A stretch of DNA of 33,743 nucleotides from Melioribacteraceae bacterium (GTDB taxonomy: Bacteria; Bacteroidota; Ignavibacteria; Ignavibacteriales; Melioribacteraceae), in assembly GCA_021647785.1 (NCBI GenBank), contig JAKIUC010000048.1, positions 1 through 33,743 on the forward strand, in the 5' to 3' direction. The notes beneath the pieces are model-generated. The model did not search any database and was not told the DNA's origin. It saw only the letters and a list, made by a program, of their open reading frames with translations. Below, piece after piece: positions 1 to 6,453 of this stretch. The first letter of the stretch is position 1. Each line of letters opens with the position of its first letter. The position numbers were made by a program, and so were the translations under genes.

Positions 1-521
1 TTTCCTTCGTGGAATTTTTTTAATAATCTTCCACGAGCAGATTTGAGTTCTTCCCTTATTTCCTCCTCATTTAATGTTTTTAGTACTTCTGCAATTCGCT
101 TTGTTGGTAATTCTAATTTATCATTAAGTACTAAAATTATACGCTGTATATAAGTAAGTTGTAAAAATTCTCTTTCTATCTGTGTAAAAAACTCTTGGTT
201 ACCTTTGGAAATATCATCAATTGCTACATTATCTAATTCAATTTTCTCAACATTTTGTAAATAAATAAAACTGCGAACAATTGCAATCTCCTTTAACTCC
301 ATTTCAAAATCGGAATCTGTTTTTATAAGTTTTATTCTCTTCCAAATAATATAAAAGACCTCGGCACAAATTTTTTTAGCTGCTTTTATATTTGGAACAA
401 GCCCAAAAACAATAGAGTAAATGCGCGGCAGAAAATGGAGAGATAATTCAATAAATTGATGTTTTCGTCCTAATTTCGACTGGTTAATTAAGTGATTAGT
501 ATATTTATTATTACTATTCAA
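1..521 (-). CDS. Sigma-70-family-like protein, partial (3' end outside window)
   Basis: This open frame enters from the left edge and I read 173 residues of it. It looks like a divergent sigma-70/ECF-type factor. An early segment with AEVFYIIWKRI resembles the region 2 pattern (QEVFLKAWK). The last visible part, with LTYIQRIILVL, an IAEVL helix-turn-helix-like stretch and LKSARGRLLKKF, resembles region 4 and its typical (R/K)ARxRL ending. The start is a TTG at 521-519: an AAGGA lies six bases upstream and no in-frame ATG occurs until well inside the region 2-like part. A role in transcription initiation is inferred from weak family resemblance. It lies downstream of the pilin-like gene on the same strand (168-bp gap), so co-expression is possible. 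It could instead be a sigma-like protein that no longer works as a sigma factor. Confidence 0.55.
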   Translation of the reverse strand, partial: MNSNNKYTNHLINQSKLGRKHQFIELSLHFLPRIYSIVFGLVPNIKAAKKICAEVFYIIWKRIKLIKTDSDFEMELKEIAIVRSFIYLQNVEKIELDNVAIDDISKGNQEFFTQIEREFLQLTYIQRIILVLNDKLELPTKRIAEVLKTLNEEEIREELKSARGRLLKKFHEG

Positions 522-689
522 TGTTAGTCCTTATAAATTTAATAGTCTTTGGAGCTTTTTGTTTAACGCAGCTAAAACGGGGCGAAAATATTTTTCATAA
601 TATATTGATTTTTGACACCCCACCTTGAAGGTTTGGTCAAAATTTTTTATTACTACCGTCGTTTTATTATTGACTTGACAATAGTTTTC

Positions 690-1112
690 TTAATTTTCAA
701 AAATAGTTTTCCAGTCATTTTTTTCAGGGTCAAAAAGTTTTATTGAGGTTAATTCTCCTTTTTCGTTAACGCCTAATAAAAAGTATGGCTTCTGATTATA
801 TACAAATTGCTTTGAAATCATATAAAAATTAAGTCTATCATCAGTTGCTTTTAAATCAAATTTCCAACTTAATGCATCCTCTTTTAGTGATTCTGGAATT
901 TTAAAACCTTTATAGGAACCACCACCGCCGCCAATATCTTTTGGTTTGGTTCTATAGGTTTTTGCATTAGTGCCAATATCATTCATTTGTTGAATTGCCA
1001 TATCTCTAATTTGCCCTGAGAATTGAGTATCAAATACCTCTAACGAAACTGTAACAGCTACTCCAATAACAATGATTCCTAATACAATTAATAATAGTTG
1101 TTTTGTTCCCAT
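690..1112 (-). CDS. Pilin-like single-pass membrane protein
   Basis: 140 residues. The N-terminus MGTKQLLLIVLGIIVIGVAV is one hydrophobic helix directly after two charged or polar residues, like the N-terminal helix of type IV pilins and pseudopilins. No prepilin peptidase leader (long basic leader ending in G before F-T/E) is visible, so assignment to processed pilins is not secure. A short GGGGGSYKGF linker near residue 60 precedes a soluble C-terminal domain rich in beta-type sequence (FYMISKQFVY, PYFLLGVNEKGEL). Proteins with this start are frequent in Ignavibacteria, often as several paralogs; that is family knowledge, not shown here. A good AAAGGA lies eight bases before the ATG. Function is not known; a surface-appendage or envelope role is the natural guess. 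Confidence 0.55.
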   Translation of the reverse strand: MGTKQLLLIVLGIIVIGVAVTVSLEVFDTQFSGQIRDMAIQQMNDIGTNAKTYRTKPKDIGGGGGSYKGFKIPESLKEDALSWKFDLKATDDRLNFYMISKQFVYNQKPYFLLGVNEKGELTSIKLFDPEKNDWKTIFEN

Positions 1113-1249
1113 AATGTAATTCCTTTACTTATATCGTTAAACACCAAGTTTTCGCAAGCATGTATTAAATCAGATCCAATAGATAGGAACGAACAATACA
1201 TTTTAACTAATAATTTACAACCTGGCACTTTCTTCAAGATTAAAAATAC

Positions 1250-1335
1250 GGCGCCAGAAGACTCTACTCTTGCTGACGCCGCTGAGGACCACTTCAGGCT
1301 AACCAGGCCTGAACTTTATGTTCATAAAATGAACA
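1250..1335. repeat. Three consecutive strong hairpins in the leader of the pilin-like gene
   Basis: In an AT-rich gap between 1112 and 1359 lies a GC-rich block with three hairpins. 1250-1280 pairs GGCGCCAG with CTGACGCC and continues AAGA/TCTT around a six-base loop. 1293-1313 pairs TTCAGGC with GCCTGAA around seven bases. 1319-1335 pairs TGTTCAT with ATGAACA around AAA. None is followed by a convincing T-run on the minus strand, so a simple terminator is doubtful. It could be a structured leader of the minus-strand pilin-like gene, a small RNA, or a REP-type repeat. A plus-strand open frame over it has no recognisable product. Confidence 0.45.
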
Positions 1336-1358
1336 ATAAAAAACAAATGGGGTAGAAG

Positions 1359-1679
1359 TTATTTAGAATAATTAGTAATTAATCTACCTCTATTATCTAT
1401 GTAATAATTGTGCGAAAAATGGGAGTATAGCTCTAAACTTCGTGTTTCTCTATTCTTTTTTACCTTCTTGGTTTTAATTATACTTTGATAATCGGCATAA
1501 TTGATTAATTGAATTAAATTATGCTTGATATGTTCCTTTGTAAGTAACAATTCATTATTATCATATTCCATTTGTTCAAGCAATTCGTTTATTTTTTTTG
1601 AAATTTCAATAACGGTACGAATAGATCTTTTGGAAGGTAATCCTTTTTTATTTTCATTACTTCTCTTTTCAAAATCCAT
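1359..1679 (-). CDS. Small hypothetical protein, charged and helical
   Basis: 106 residues from the ATG at 1679 (MDFEKRSNENKK). An upstream in-frame TTG at 1691 would add four residues but has no ribosome site, whereas GAG lies just before the ATG. The protein is rich in K, E and N, mostly helical in character (ISKKINELLEQMEYDNNELL), and ends with aromatic residues (YSHFSHNYYIDNRGR). No signal peptide or membrane segment is present and I do not recognise a family. It is transcribed in the same direction as the pilin-like and sigma-like genes but 246 bp upstream of the former, and divergently from the Lrp-glnII pair. It could be a regulator or an accessory to the downstream genes, but nothing in it demonstrates that. 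Confidence 0.45.
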   Translation of the reverse strand: MDFEKRSNENKKGLPSKRSIRTVIEISKKINELLEQMEYDNNELLLTKEHIKHNLIQLINYADYQSIIKTKKVKKNRETRSLELYSHFSHNYYIDNRGRLITNYSK

Positions 1680-1813
1680 TTTCTCGTTCAACTAAGTTGT
1701 AAAATGTAATAGTTTTTAAGCTATACATCATTATCGGATTATTTACCATTTAGTTTAGAAAAACATGTAAAATGTTTTTAATCAAGAAAAAAAGTGGAAA
1801 CACTAAAAAATAT

Positions 1814-1842
1814 TTGCCAAATAAGTAATTATGCCTTATATT
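1814..1842 (+). promoter_or_regulatory. Sigma-70-like promoter for the Lrp-glnII operon
   Basis: TTGCCA at 1814-1819 and TATATT at 1837-1842 are separated by exactly 17 bases and lie 38 bases before the ATG of the Lrp-like gene. The match to a -35/-10 pair is good. Transcription would start near 1849. No clear Lrp operator was identified. Confidence 0.5.
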
Positions 1843-1879
1843 GTAAGTTATAATTTATAATAAACCTTAATAAATAAGA

Positions 1880-2341
1880 ATGATTGACGAAATAGATGTA
1901 AAAATACTAAATACCCTTCAGGATGATGGAAGAACAAAAAGAAATGTTTTGGCTGAAGAAGTAGGACTTTCATTACCTTCCTTAAGTGAAAGACTTAAAA
2001 AGTTGGAAGAGAACGGAATTATTACCGGCTATTTCACAAAGATAAACCTCAAGAGTTTCGGATTGGATTTAAAAGTCTTTATAACCATCCACACAGAATC
2101 ATCTAAAAACTATGAATCATTTGCACAGCACGTAAAAGAAACAGACGAAATTCTTGAATGTTATGCTGTATTAGGTGAAGGTTCCCACGTAATGAAGGCT
2201 GTTGTAAAAGATTCAGAAGCCCTCGAAAATCTGTTGGGCAGAATTCAATCGTGGAAGGGTGTTAAACGAACTCATTCCCGATTTATTCTATCAACAATTA
2301 AAGAAACTACAAAAATAAATGTAAAAATAAAGGAGAAATAA
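1880..2341 (+). CDS. Lrp/AsnC-family transcriptional regulator
   Basis: 153 residues, the normal length for the family. The N-terminal winged helix-turn-helix starts at residue 1 with IDEIDVKILNTLQDDGRTKRN, has LAEEVGLSLPSLSERLKKLE as recognition region, and then the IITGYFTKIN wing. The C-terminal half is the alpha-beta RAM/AsnC ligand domain, with YAVLGEGSHVMKAVVKD matching the usual GxxDxxL-type effector region. Its stop codon is directly followed by the ATG of glutamine synthetase, so the two are translationally coupled. Family members sense amino acids and often control nitrogen genes. Here it probably regulates the glutamine synthetase downstream and possibly itself, which is inference from position. 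The specific ligand cannot be told. Confidence 0.9.
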   Translation: MIDEIDVKILNTLQDDGRTKRNVLAEEVGLSLPSLSERLKKLEENGIITGYFTKINLKSFGLDLKVFITIHTESSKNYESFAQHVKETDEILECYAVLGEGSHVMKAVVKDSEALENLLGRIQSWKGVKRTHSRFILSTIKETTKINVKIKEK

Positions 2342-3361
2342 ATGGTTCGTTCTAAATTAGAATATATTTGGCTTGATGGTGCATATCCAACACAGCAAAT
2401 GAGAAGTAAAACTAAAGTTTTATCAGATTTTAGTGGAAAAGTTGAAGATGTTCCAATATGGTCATTCGATGGGTCTTCAACAATGCAGGCAGAAGGAAAT
2501 TCGTCCGATCTTTTATTAAAACCAGTTCGTATATTCAACGACCCTGATAGAAAAAATGCTTACTTAGTTATGACAGAAGTACTAAACGCTGATGGTACAC
2601 CACATAAAACAAATGCGAGAGCAACAATTCATGATGACGATGGTGACTTCTGGTTTGGTTTTGAACAAGAATATGTGTTATGGGATTTAGCTCACCATAC
2701 ACCTTATGGGTTTCCTGCACCTGGTTACTACCCACCTCCGCAAGGACCTTTTTACTGTTCTGTTGGTGCCGAGTACAGCATTGGTCGTGAAATTGTAGAA
2801 CAGCATTTAGACTTATGCATAGCTGCCGATATAAATATTGAAGGTGTAAATGCGGAAGTTATGAAAGGACAATGGGAGTACCAAGTTTTTGCAAAAGGTG
2901 CTAAAGAAGCCGGTGACCAAATGTGGGTTGCTCGTTACTTAATGGAAAGAGTTGGTGAAGAACATAATGTAAGAATTAACTTAGATCCAAAACCTGTTGC
3001 TGGTGACTGGAATGGTTCGGGTATGCATGCTAATTTTTCGGATACTACTTTAAGAACTTGCGGCAGCAAAGAGACCTACGGAAAAATTTGTGAGGCATTT
3101 GGTACTGAAGAAGCAATTGAAAGACATATAAGTGTTTATGGAAGTGATAATCACAAAAGATTAACTGGTTTACACGAGACACAGGCAATAAATAAATTTA
3201 GTTATGGTGTTTCAGATAGGGGTGCCTCTATTCGTATTCCTATAGCTACTGTTGAAGCTGGTTATAAAGGCTGGTTAGAAGATAGAAGACCTGCTTCTAA
3301 CGCAGACCCTTACAAAGTTGCATCTGCAATTATTGATACAGTGAAAGGTGCTTCAAGATAA
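2342..3361 (+). CDS. glnII: Glutamine synthetase, type II (GSII)
   Basis: 339 residues, the length of eukaryotic-type GSII rather than the roughly 470 or 720 residues of GSI and GSIII. It makes glutamine from glutamate, ammonia and ATP in the cytoplasm. Family signatures are all present: WSFDGSST near residue 40, FGFEQEY near 105, GPFYCSVGAE near 140, the catalytic loop NAEVMKGQWEYQV near 170, GDWNGSGMHAN near 220, LTGLHET near 275 and the C-terminal RGASIRIP and LEDRRPASNADPY. The metal- and glutamate-binding acidic residues in these blocks are intact. The start abuts the Lrp-family stop, with AGGAG inside the end of that gene. A clear terminator follows. It is not an adenylylated GSI, so transcriptional control by the adjacent Lrp-like protein is a plausible alternative. 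Confidence 0.95.
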   Translation: MVRSKLEYIWLDGAYPTQQMRSKTKVLSDFSGKVEDVPIWSFDGSSTMQAEGNSSDLLLKPVRIFNDPDRKNAYLVMTEVLNADGTPHKTNARATIHDDDGDFWFGFEQEYVLWDLAHHTPYGFPAPGYYPPPQGPFYCSVGAEYSIGREIVEQHLDLCIAADINIEGVNAEVMKGQWEYQVFAKGAKEAGDQMWVARYLMERVGEEHNVRINLDPKPVAGDWNGSGMHANFSDTTLRTCGSKETYGKICEAFGTEEAIERHISVYGSDNHKRLTGLHETQAINKFSYGVSDRGASIRIPIATVEAGYKGWLEDRRPASNADPYKVASAIIDTVKGASR

Positions 3362-3418
3362 ATTATATTTTCATAAAAATTAATTAGTTGAAAAACTAGT
3401 TAGTACGTACTCCGATAT

Positions 3419-3455
3419 GGGGAATGTGTTGTGCCGACATATTCCCCTTTTTTTT
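3419..3455 (+). terminator. Rho-independent terminator after glnII
   Basis: GGGGAATGTG (3419-3428) pairs with CATATTCCCC (3438-3447), with one G-U pair, around a nine-base loop. Eight T residues follow at 3448-3455. This is the strongest intrinsic terminator in the window and closes the Lrp-glnII operon. Confidence 0.9.
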
Positions 3456-3589
3456 ACCTAATGTTATCCCCTTATTTTCCCCTACGGAAAACACTATTTG
3501 TTTATTTTGTTCGGCTAAGTTCAGATGTGAAGTATCTCAAAAAATTGTAAATTGATATTCATAATATTATTAATTTGTATTGAATAGTA

Positions 3590-4123
3590 ATGAGCAAGAA
3601 AAAGAAAAATTCAAAAAAAAGATTTATTAAAGTTGTGAGTGCTGCAGTAGCCCTTGCATTCCTTATATTTATTCTGTTTTTAAATTTACCGCAAAAAGAA
3701 AATAAAGAAAGTATTGCTGTGAAAAAATCGAGCATAAAATTTAAAAAAGATGGTGAGCTAACATTCCAATCAGCAGAAGGGAATTACATTTCAAAGATTG
3801 ATATTGAGATTGCTGATAATGATGATAAAAGAACTCATGGTCTAATGGATAGACTTAGCATGGAAGAAAATCATGGAATGCTTTTCATCTTTCCGTATGA
3901 AACTATCCAATCTTTTTGGATGAAGAATACTGTAATTCCGTTAGATATAATTTTTGTGAATAAAGAAAATGTGATTGTTACAATACATACAGATACTGTT
4001 CCATTCGATACTGGACAATATCGTTCAACAAAACCAGCCATAATGGTTGTGGAAGTTGTTGCCGGCTATACTGATTTATATGAAATTAATGTAGGCGATA
4101 AAATTGTTTGGAGAAGGAATTGA
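3590..4123 (+). CDS. DUF192-family protein, membrane-anchored
   Basis: 177 residues. A lysine-rich N-terminus (MSKKKKNSKKRF) precedes one hydrophobic helix at about residues 14-34, acting as an uncleaved anchor or signal. The rest is a DUF192 domain, recognised by the sequence IEIADNDDKRTHGLMDR (family pattern: A.....R..GLM.R), then GMLFIFPYE, the hallmark FWMKNTVIPLDIIFV, and AIMVVEVVAG near the end. The family is a small beta-barrel of unknown biochemical role, generally exported; some relatives bind or respond to sugars or metals, which is not established. It is complete. The stop is followed at once by the heptamer repeat array that forms the left arm of the four-helix-bundle element. Confidence 0.85.
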   Translation: MSKKKKNSKKRFIKVVSAAVALAFLIFILFLNLPQKENKESIAVKKSSIKFKKDGELTFQSAEGNYISKIDIEIADNDDKRTHGLMDRLSMEENHGMLFIFPYETIQSFWMKNTVIPLDIIFVNKENVIVTIHTDTVPFDTGQYRSTKPAIMVVEVVAGYTDLYEINVGDKIVWRRN

Positions 4124-4125
4124 GG

Positions 4126-4279
4126 CGGGATTTGGGTTTCGGGTTTCGGGTTTCGGGTTTCGGGATTTGGGTTTCGGGTTTCGGGTTTCGGGATTTGGGT
4201 TTCGGGTTTCGGGTTTCGGGTTTCGGGTTGCGGGTTGCGGGTTTCGGGTTGCGAGTTGTGGGGTTTCGAGTTTCGGGTT
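4126..4279. repeat. Telomere-like heptamer array (GGGTTTC)n, left arm of a four-helix-bundle element
   Basis: About 154 bp made almost entirely of GGGTTTC, with GGGATTT and GGGTTGC variants and decay towards the right end. GGG runs recur every seven bases, separated by four, which fits the G-quadruplex pattern on the plus strand and an i-motif on the minus strand. The array is open in several frames on both strands only because it is periodic; those frames are not genes. It begins two bases after the DUF192 stop and ends about 30 bases before the four-helix-bundle start. Its last part (4245-4257, CGGGTTGCGAGTT) reappears inverted after that gene at 4706-4718 with one mismatch. Confidence 0.9.
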
Positions 4280-4310
4280 GTGTGTGTTAATTTAAAATTT
4301 TGGTGGGAAT

Positions 4311-4679
4311 ATGAAGAGTTATAATGATTTAGAAGTGTATCAATTATCATATAGTTTAGCGATTGAAGTTCATAAAATGTCTCTCGAATTACCAAAATAT
4401 GAAATATATGAACAAGGGAGTCAGATTAGACGATCATCAAAAGCGATTAAAGATGCGATTGCTGAAGGATATGGACGACGACGATATAAAGCTGATTTTA
4501 TAAAATATTTGGTTTATGCTCATGCCTCATGTGATGAAGCAATTTCACAATTAAATATGATAAGTGATATTCATTATTCCAATAATCCATTAACAGACTT
4601 AATAAGTAGTTATAATTTGTTAGGAGCAAAAATCAATAAATTTATTCAATACGTAGAAACTAATTGGAAGACTAAATAA
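4311..4679 (+). CDS. Four-helix-bundle protein (23S rRNA IVP / S23 family)
   Basis: 122 residues. It matches the family known from open reading frames in 23S rRNA intervening sequences: the start YNDLEVYQLSYSLAIEVHKM, the central QIRRSSKAIKDAIAEGYGRR (family core: IRRA..SIP.NIAEG.GR), then the A..S..EA..QL pattern in AHASCDEAISQLNMI. The fold is four long amphipathic helices that form a pentamer in solved relatives, and Avd of diversity-generating retroelements has the same fold. No catalytic residues are known. GGTGGG precedes the ATG by three bases. The gene sits inside repeat arms: a GGGTTTC array on the left and a 14-bp tandem repeat on the right that begins in the stop codon. This layout suggests a movable cassette inserted between the DUF192 gene and dgt (inference). 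Confidence 0.85.
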   Translation: MKSYNDLEVYQLSYSLAIEVHKMSLELPKYEIYEQGSQIRRSSKAIKDAIAEGYGRRRYKADFIKYLVYAHASCDEAISQLNMISDIHYSNNPLTDLISSYNLLGAKINKFIQYVETNWKTK

Positions 4680-4718
4680 CTCAAAACTAGGAACTCAAAA
4701 CTAGGAACTCGTAACCCG
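4678..4718. repeat. 14-bp tandem repeat, right arm of a four-helix-bundle element
   Basis: AACTCAAAACTAGG occurs at 4678-4691 and 4692-4705, followed by a partial third unit, AACTC. The first unit overlaps the last two bases of the stop codon of the preceding gene. The end, AACTCGTAACCCG (4706-4718), is the reverse complement, with one mismatch, of a piece of the left arm at 4245-4257. This is the only sequence the two arms share. Confidence 0.75.
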
Positions 4719-4754
4719 ACATCTGGTTTTAATGAAAAAAATAACGGATAGACC

Positions 4755-6029
4755 ATGAACAACAAATTTTATAACGATTTCGATTTTGAACGTGCTGAAG
4801 AAAGCATTCGCAAAGATGATTACAGAACCCCTTTCCAGATTGACCGCGATAGGTTAATCCACTCATCCGAGTTCAGAAGATTGCAGGGGAAAACGCAAGT
4901 ATTTTTACCAGGCGAAAATGATTACTACCGAACCCGCTTAACGCACTCAATTGAAGTATCGCAAATTGGAAGATCAATTACAAATTACATCACTAAAAAA
5001 CATTCTGAAATATTTAGCGACACATTTTTCATTGATGAAGATTTAGTTGAATCCACTTGCCTTGCTCACGATTTGGGGCATCCGCCCTTTGGACACGCAG
5101 GTGAAAGAACTTTAAATATTTTGATGAAACCCTACGGTGGCTTTGAAGGAAATGGGCAAACACTTCGTATGCTCACCGATACATTCTATACAATTGGCGA
5201 TGGCAGAAGAGGAATGAAACCAACACGTGCTTTTGTTGATGCAATTTTGAAATACAAATCTGTTTTTTCAAAATTTGATAATCCTAAAAACCATTTCATT
5301 TATGATTATCAAAAAAAATATGTTGACTTTGTTTTTGACGGAAGGGAATTGCCAACAGAGTTGAAAGACCCGAATAAATTAAATGATTTTAAAAGCATCG
5401 AATGTCAAATTATGGATTGGGCAGATGATGCAGCCTATGCAGTAAATGACTTAGTCGATTCAATTTCCGGCGGATTTATAAATACAGCCAAACTCCAAAA
5501 ATGGAGAAAGTCGAATTTAGATAATCTATCGGAGGCACAAATTGAATCACTAAATAAAATTGAAAAATGGATTACTGAAGAGAGATACAAATCAAAATTT
5601 GGTTCTGAGATTGGTGAGTTTATTCATGCCTGCTCTATTGAAGTGAGAGAAACATTTATGGACGATTTAACAAATAGATATAAATATATTTTAACAATTG
5701 AAAAAGAGAAGTTTAAACGAATTGAAATGTATAAAAGAATTGCAGTCGATTTAGTTTTCCGTGCACCGCAACTACATCAAATGGAATTTAAAGGAAACGA
5801 AATGATTAAGAAAATGTTTGATGCTTTTACAGAAAATTATGTTGATGAAATTACAGGCATTGAACTTCTTCCAAATTTTACAAATAATTTAATAAAAAAA
5901 GAGAGTGATAAAAGTGAAAGAGCAAGGTTAGTCTGCGATTATCTTGCCGGAATGACAGATGCATTTGCATTAACAAATTACAAGCGATTATTCGACCCAG
6001 ACTATAGCTCCATTGCAGATATCTTCTAA
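4755..6029 (+). CDS. dgt: Deoxyguanosinetriphosphate triphosphohydrolase-like protein (dGTPase)
   Basis: 424 residues. HD-superfamily metalloenzyme that cleaves dNTPs to deoxynucleosides and tripolyphosphate. Visible motifs: the N-terminal DDYRTPFQIDRDRLIHSSEFRRL with LQGKTQVF, typical of the family; TRLTHSIEVSQIGRS supplying the first histidine near residue 62; AHDLGHPPFGHAGE near residues 104-117 with the HD pair; and the last metal ligand in MDWADDAAYAVNDLVD near residue 225. Length and motifs are complete. It is bracketed by two different four-helix-bundle cassettes, both inserted very close to its ends (the right one starts at the stop codon). It would lower dNTP pools; a defence role against phages is known for some relatives but is not implied by anything here. 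No convincing ribosome site precedes the ATG. Confidence 0.93.
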   Translation: MNNKFYNDFDFERAEESIRKDDYRTPFQIDRDRLIHSSEFRRLQGKTQVFLPGENDYYRTRLTHSIEVSQIGRSITNYITKKHSEIFSDTFFIDEDLVESTCLAHDLGHPPFGHAGERTLNILMKPYGGFEGNGQTLRMLTDTFYTIGDGRRGMKPTRAFVDAILKYKSVFSKFDNPKNHFIYDYQKKYVDFVFDGRELPTELKDPNKLNDFKSIECQIMDWADDAAYAVNDLVDSISGGFINTAKLQKWRKSNLDNLSEAQIESLNKIEKWITEERYKSKFGSEIGEFIHACSIEVRETFMDDLTNRYKYILTIEKEKFKRIEMYKRIAVDLVFRAPQLHQMEFKGNEMIKKMFDAFTENYVDEITGIELLPNFTNNLIKKESDKSERARLVCDYLAGMTDAFALTNYKRLFDPDYSSIADIF

Positions 6030-6446
6030 TTGACAAATGATAATGGAGAATTGATAATTATGAAAGAGAATGTAATTTTAGATAAAAGTTTAGACTTTGC
6101 AGTTCGTATTGTAAATTTGTACAAATATCTTATTTCGGATAAGAAAGAATATGTTTTGTCGAAACAAATATTAAAAAGTGGAACAGCAATTGGAGCATTA
6201 GTGCGAGAAGCCCAGCAAGCTGAAAGTAACGCAGATTTTATTCACAAATTAGCAATTGCTCTTAAAGAAGCAGACGAAACTGATTATTGGCTGATTCTGC
6301 TTAATAAAACTGACTATTTAAATGACGAACAATTTTCATCATTAAAAAATGATGCGGAAGAATTAATTAAACTATTAATTTCAATCATTAAATCTTCAAA
6401 AGAAAAAAAGAATAAAAAATAATTATCAATTAACCATTATCAATTG
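6028..6446 (+). mobile_element. Minimal inverted-repeat cassette carrying one four-helix-bundle gene
   Basis: Two 26-base arms at 6034-6059 and 6421-6446 are reverse complements of each other at 23 of 26 positions. Each arm contains two copies of a short motif of the form AATTGATAAT(T/G). The left arm ends on the base before the ATG of the enclosed gene. The right arm starts inside its stop codon. The element therefore consists of one gene and its arms and nothing else. It starts at the dgt stop and ends eight bases before the DUF971 gene. No transposase is present, so any movement would need help in trans. Mobility is inference; the inverted repeats are seen directly. Confidence 0.6.
6060..6422 (+). 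CDS. Four-helix-bundle protein (23S rRNA IVP-like, second subtype)
   Basis: 120 residues from the ATG at 6060. A longer frame from a TTG at 6030 would translate the inverted-repeat arm and is rejected. The protein is all helical: FAVRIVNLYKYLI, then EYVLSKQILKSGTAIGALVREA, AESNADFIHKLAIALKEADETDYWL and a lysine-rich C-terminus. QILKSGTAIGALVREAQ corresponds to the IRRA..SI..NIAEG core of the family, and the LKEADETDYWL.LL pattern is typical of the subtype. It differs strongly from the 4311-4679 protein, so the two are not recent duplicates. A GGAG sits inside the left arm, 12 bases before the ATG, somewhat far. The function is unknown; relatives are carried in rRNA intervening sequences or serve as Avd in diversity-generating retroelements, but no reverse transcriptase is nearby. 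Confidence 0.8.
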   Translation: MKENVILDKSLDFAVRIVNLYKYLISDKKEYVLSKQILKSGTAIGALVREAQQAESNADFIHKLAIALKEADETDYWLILLNKTDYLNDEQFSSLKNDAEELIKLLISIIKSSKEKKNKK

Positions 6447-6453
6447 GAAACCT

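Noticed and set aside
1240-1335. tRNA or tmRNA gene in the GC-rich block.
   Set aside because: No T-loop GTTCRA pattern, no CCA end and no cloverleaf pairing. No tRNA or rRNA gene was found anywhere in the window by eye.
1098-1355. 85-codon plus-strand frame ending in LTRPELYVHKMNNKKQMG.
   Set aside because: It starts inside the pilin-like gene on the other strand and runs through three hairpins. No family recognised. A degraded gene remnant cannot be excluded.
4066-4395. Open frames on both strands over the GGGTTTC array (proteins of repeated GFRVSGF or ETRNPKP units).
   Set aside because: A seven-base period without stop triplets is open in many frames by construction. They have no ribosome site or family, and overlap real genes.
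4126-4718. CRISPR array.
   Set aside because: The repeats are uninterrupted heptamers and 14-mers without spacers, and no cas gene is present. The octamer array at 29451-29506 fails for the same reason.
6028-6446. Diversity-generating retroelement, because the Avd protein has the four-helix-bundle fold.
   Set aside because: No reverse transcriptase, template repeat or variable repeat is in the window, and the proteins fit the IVP-like families better.
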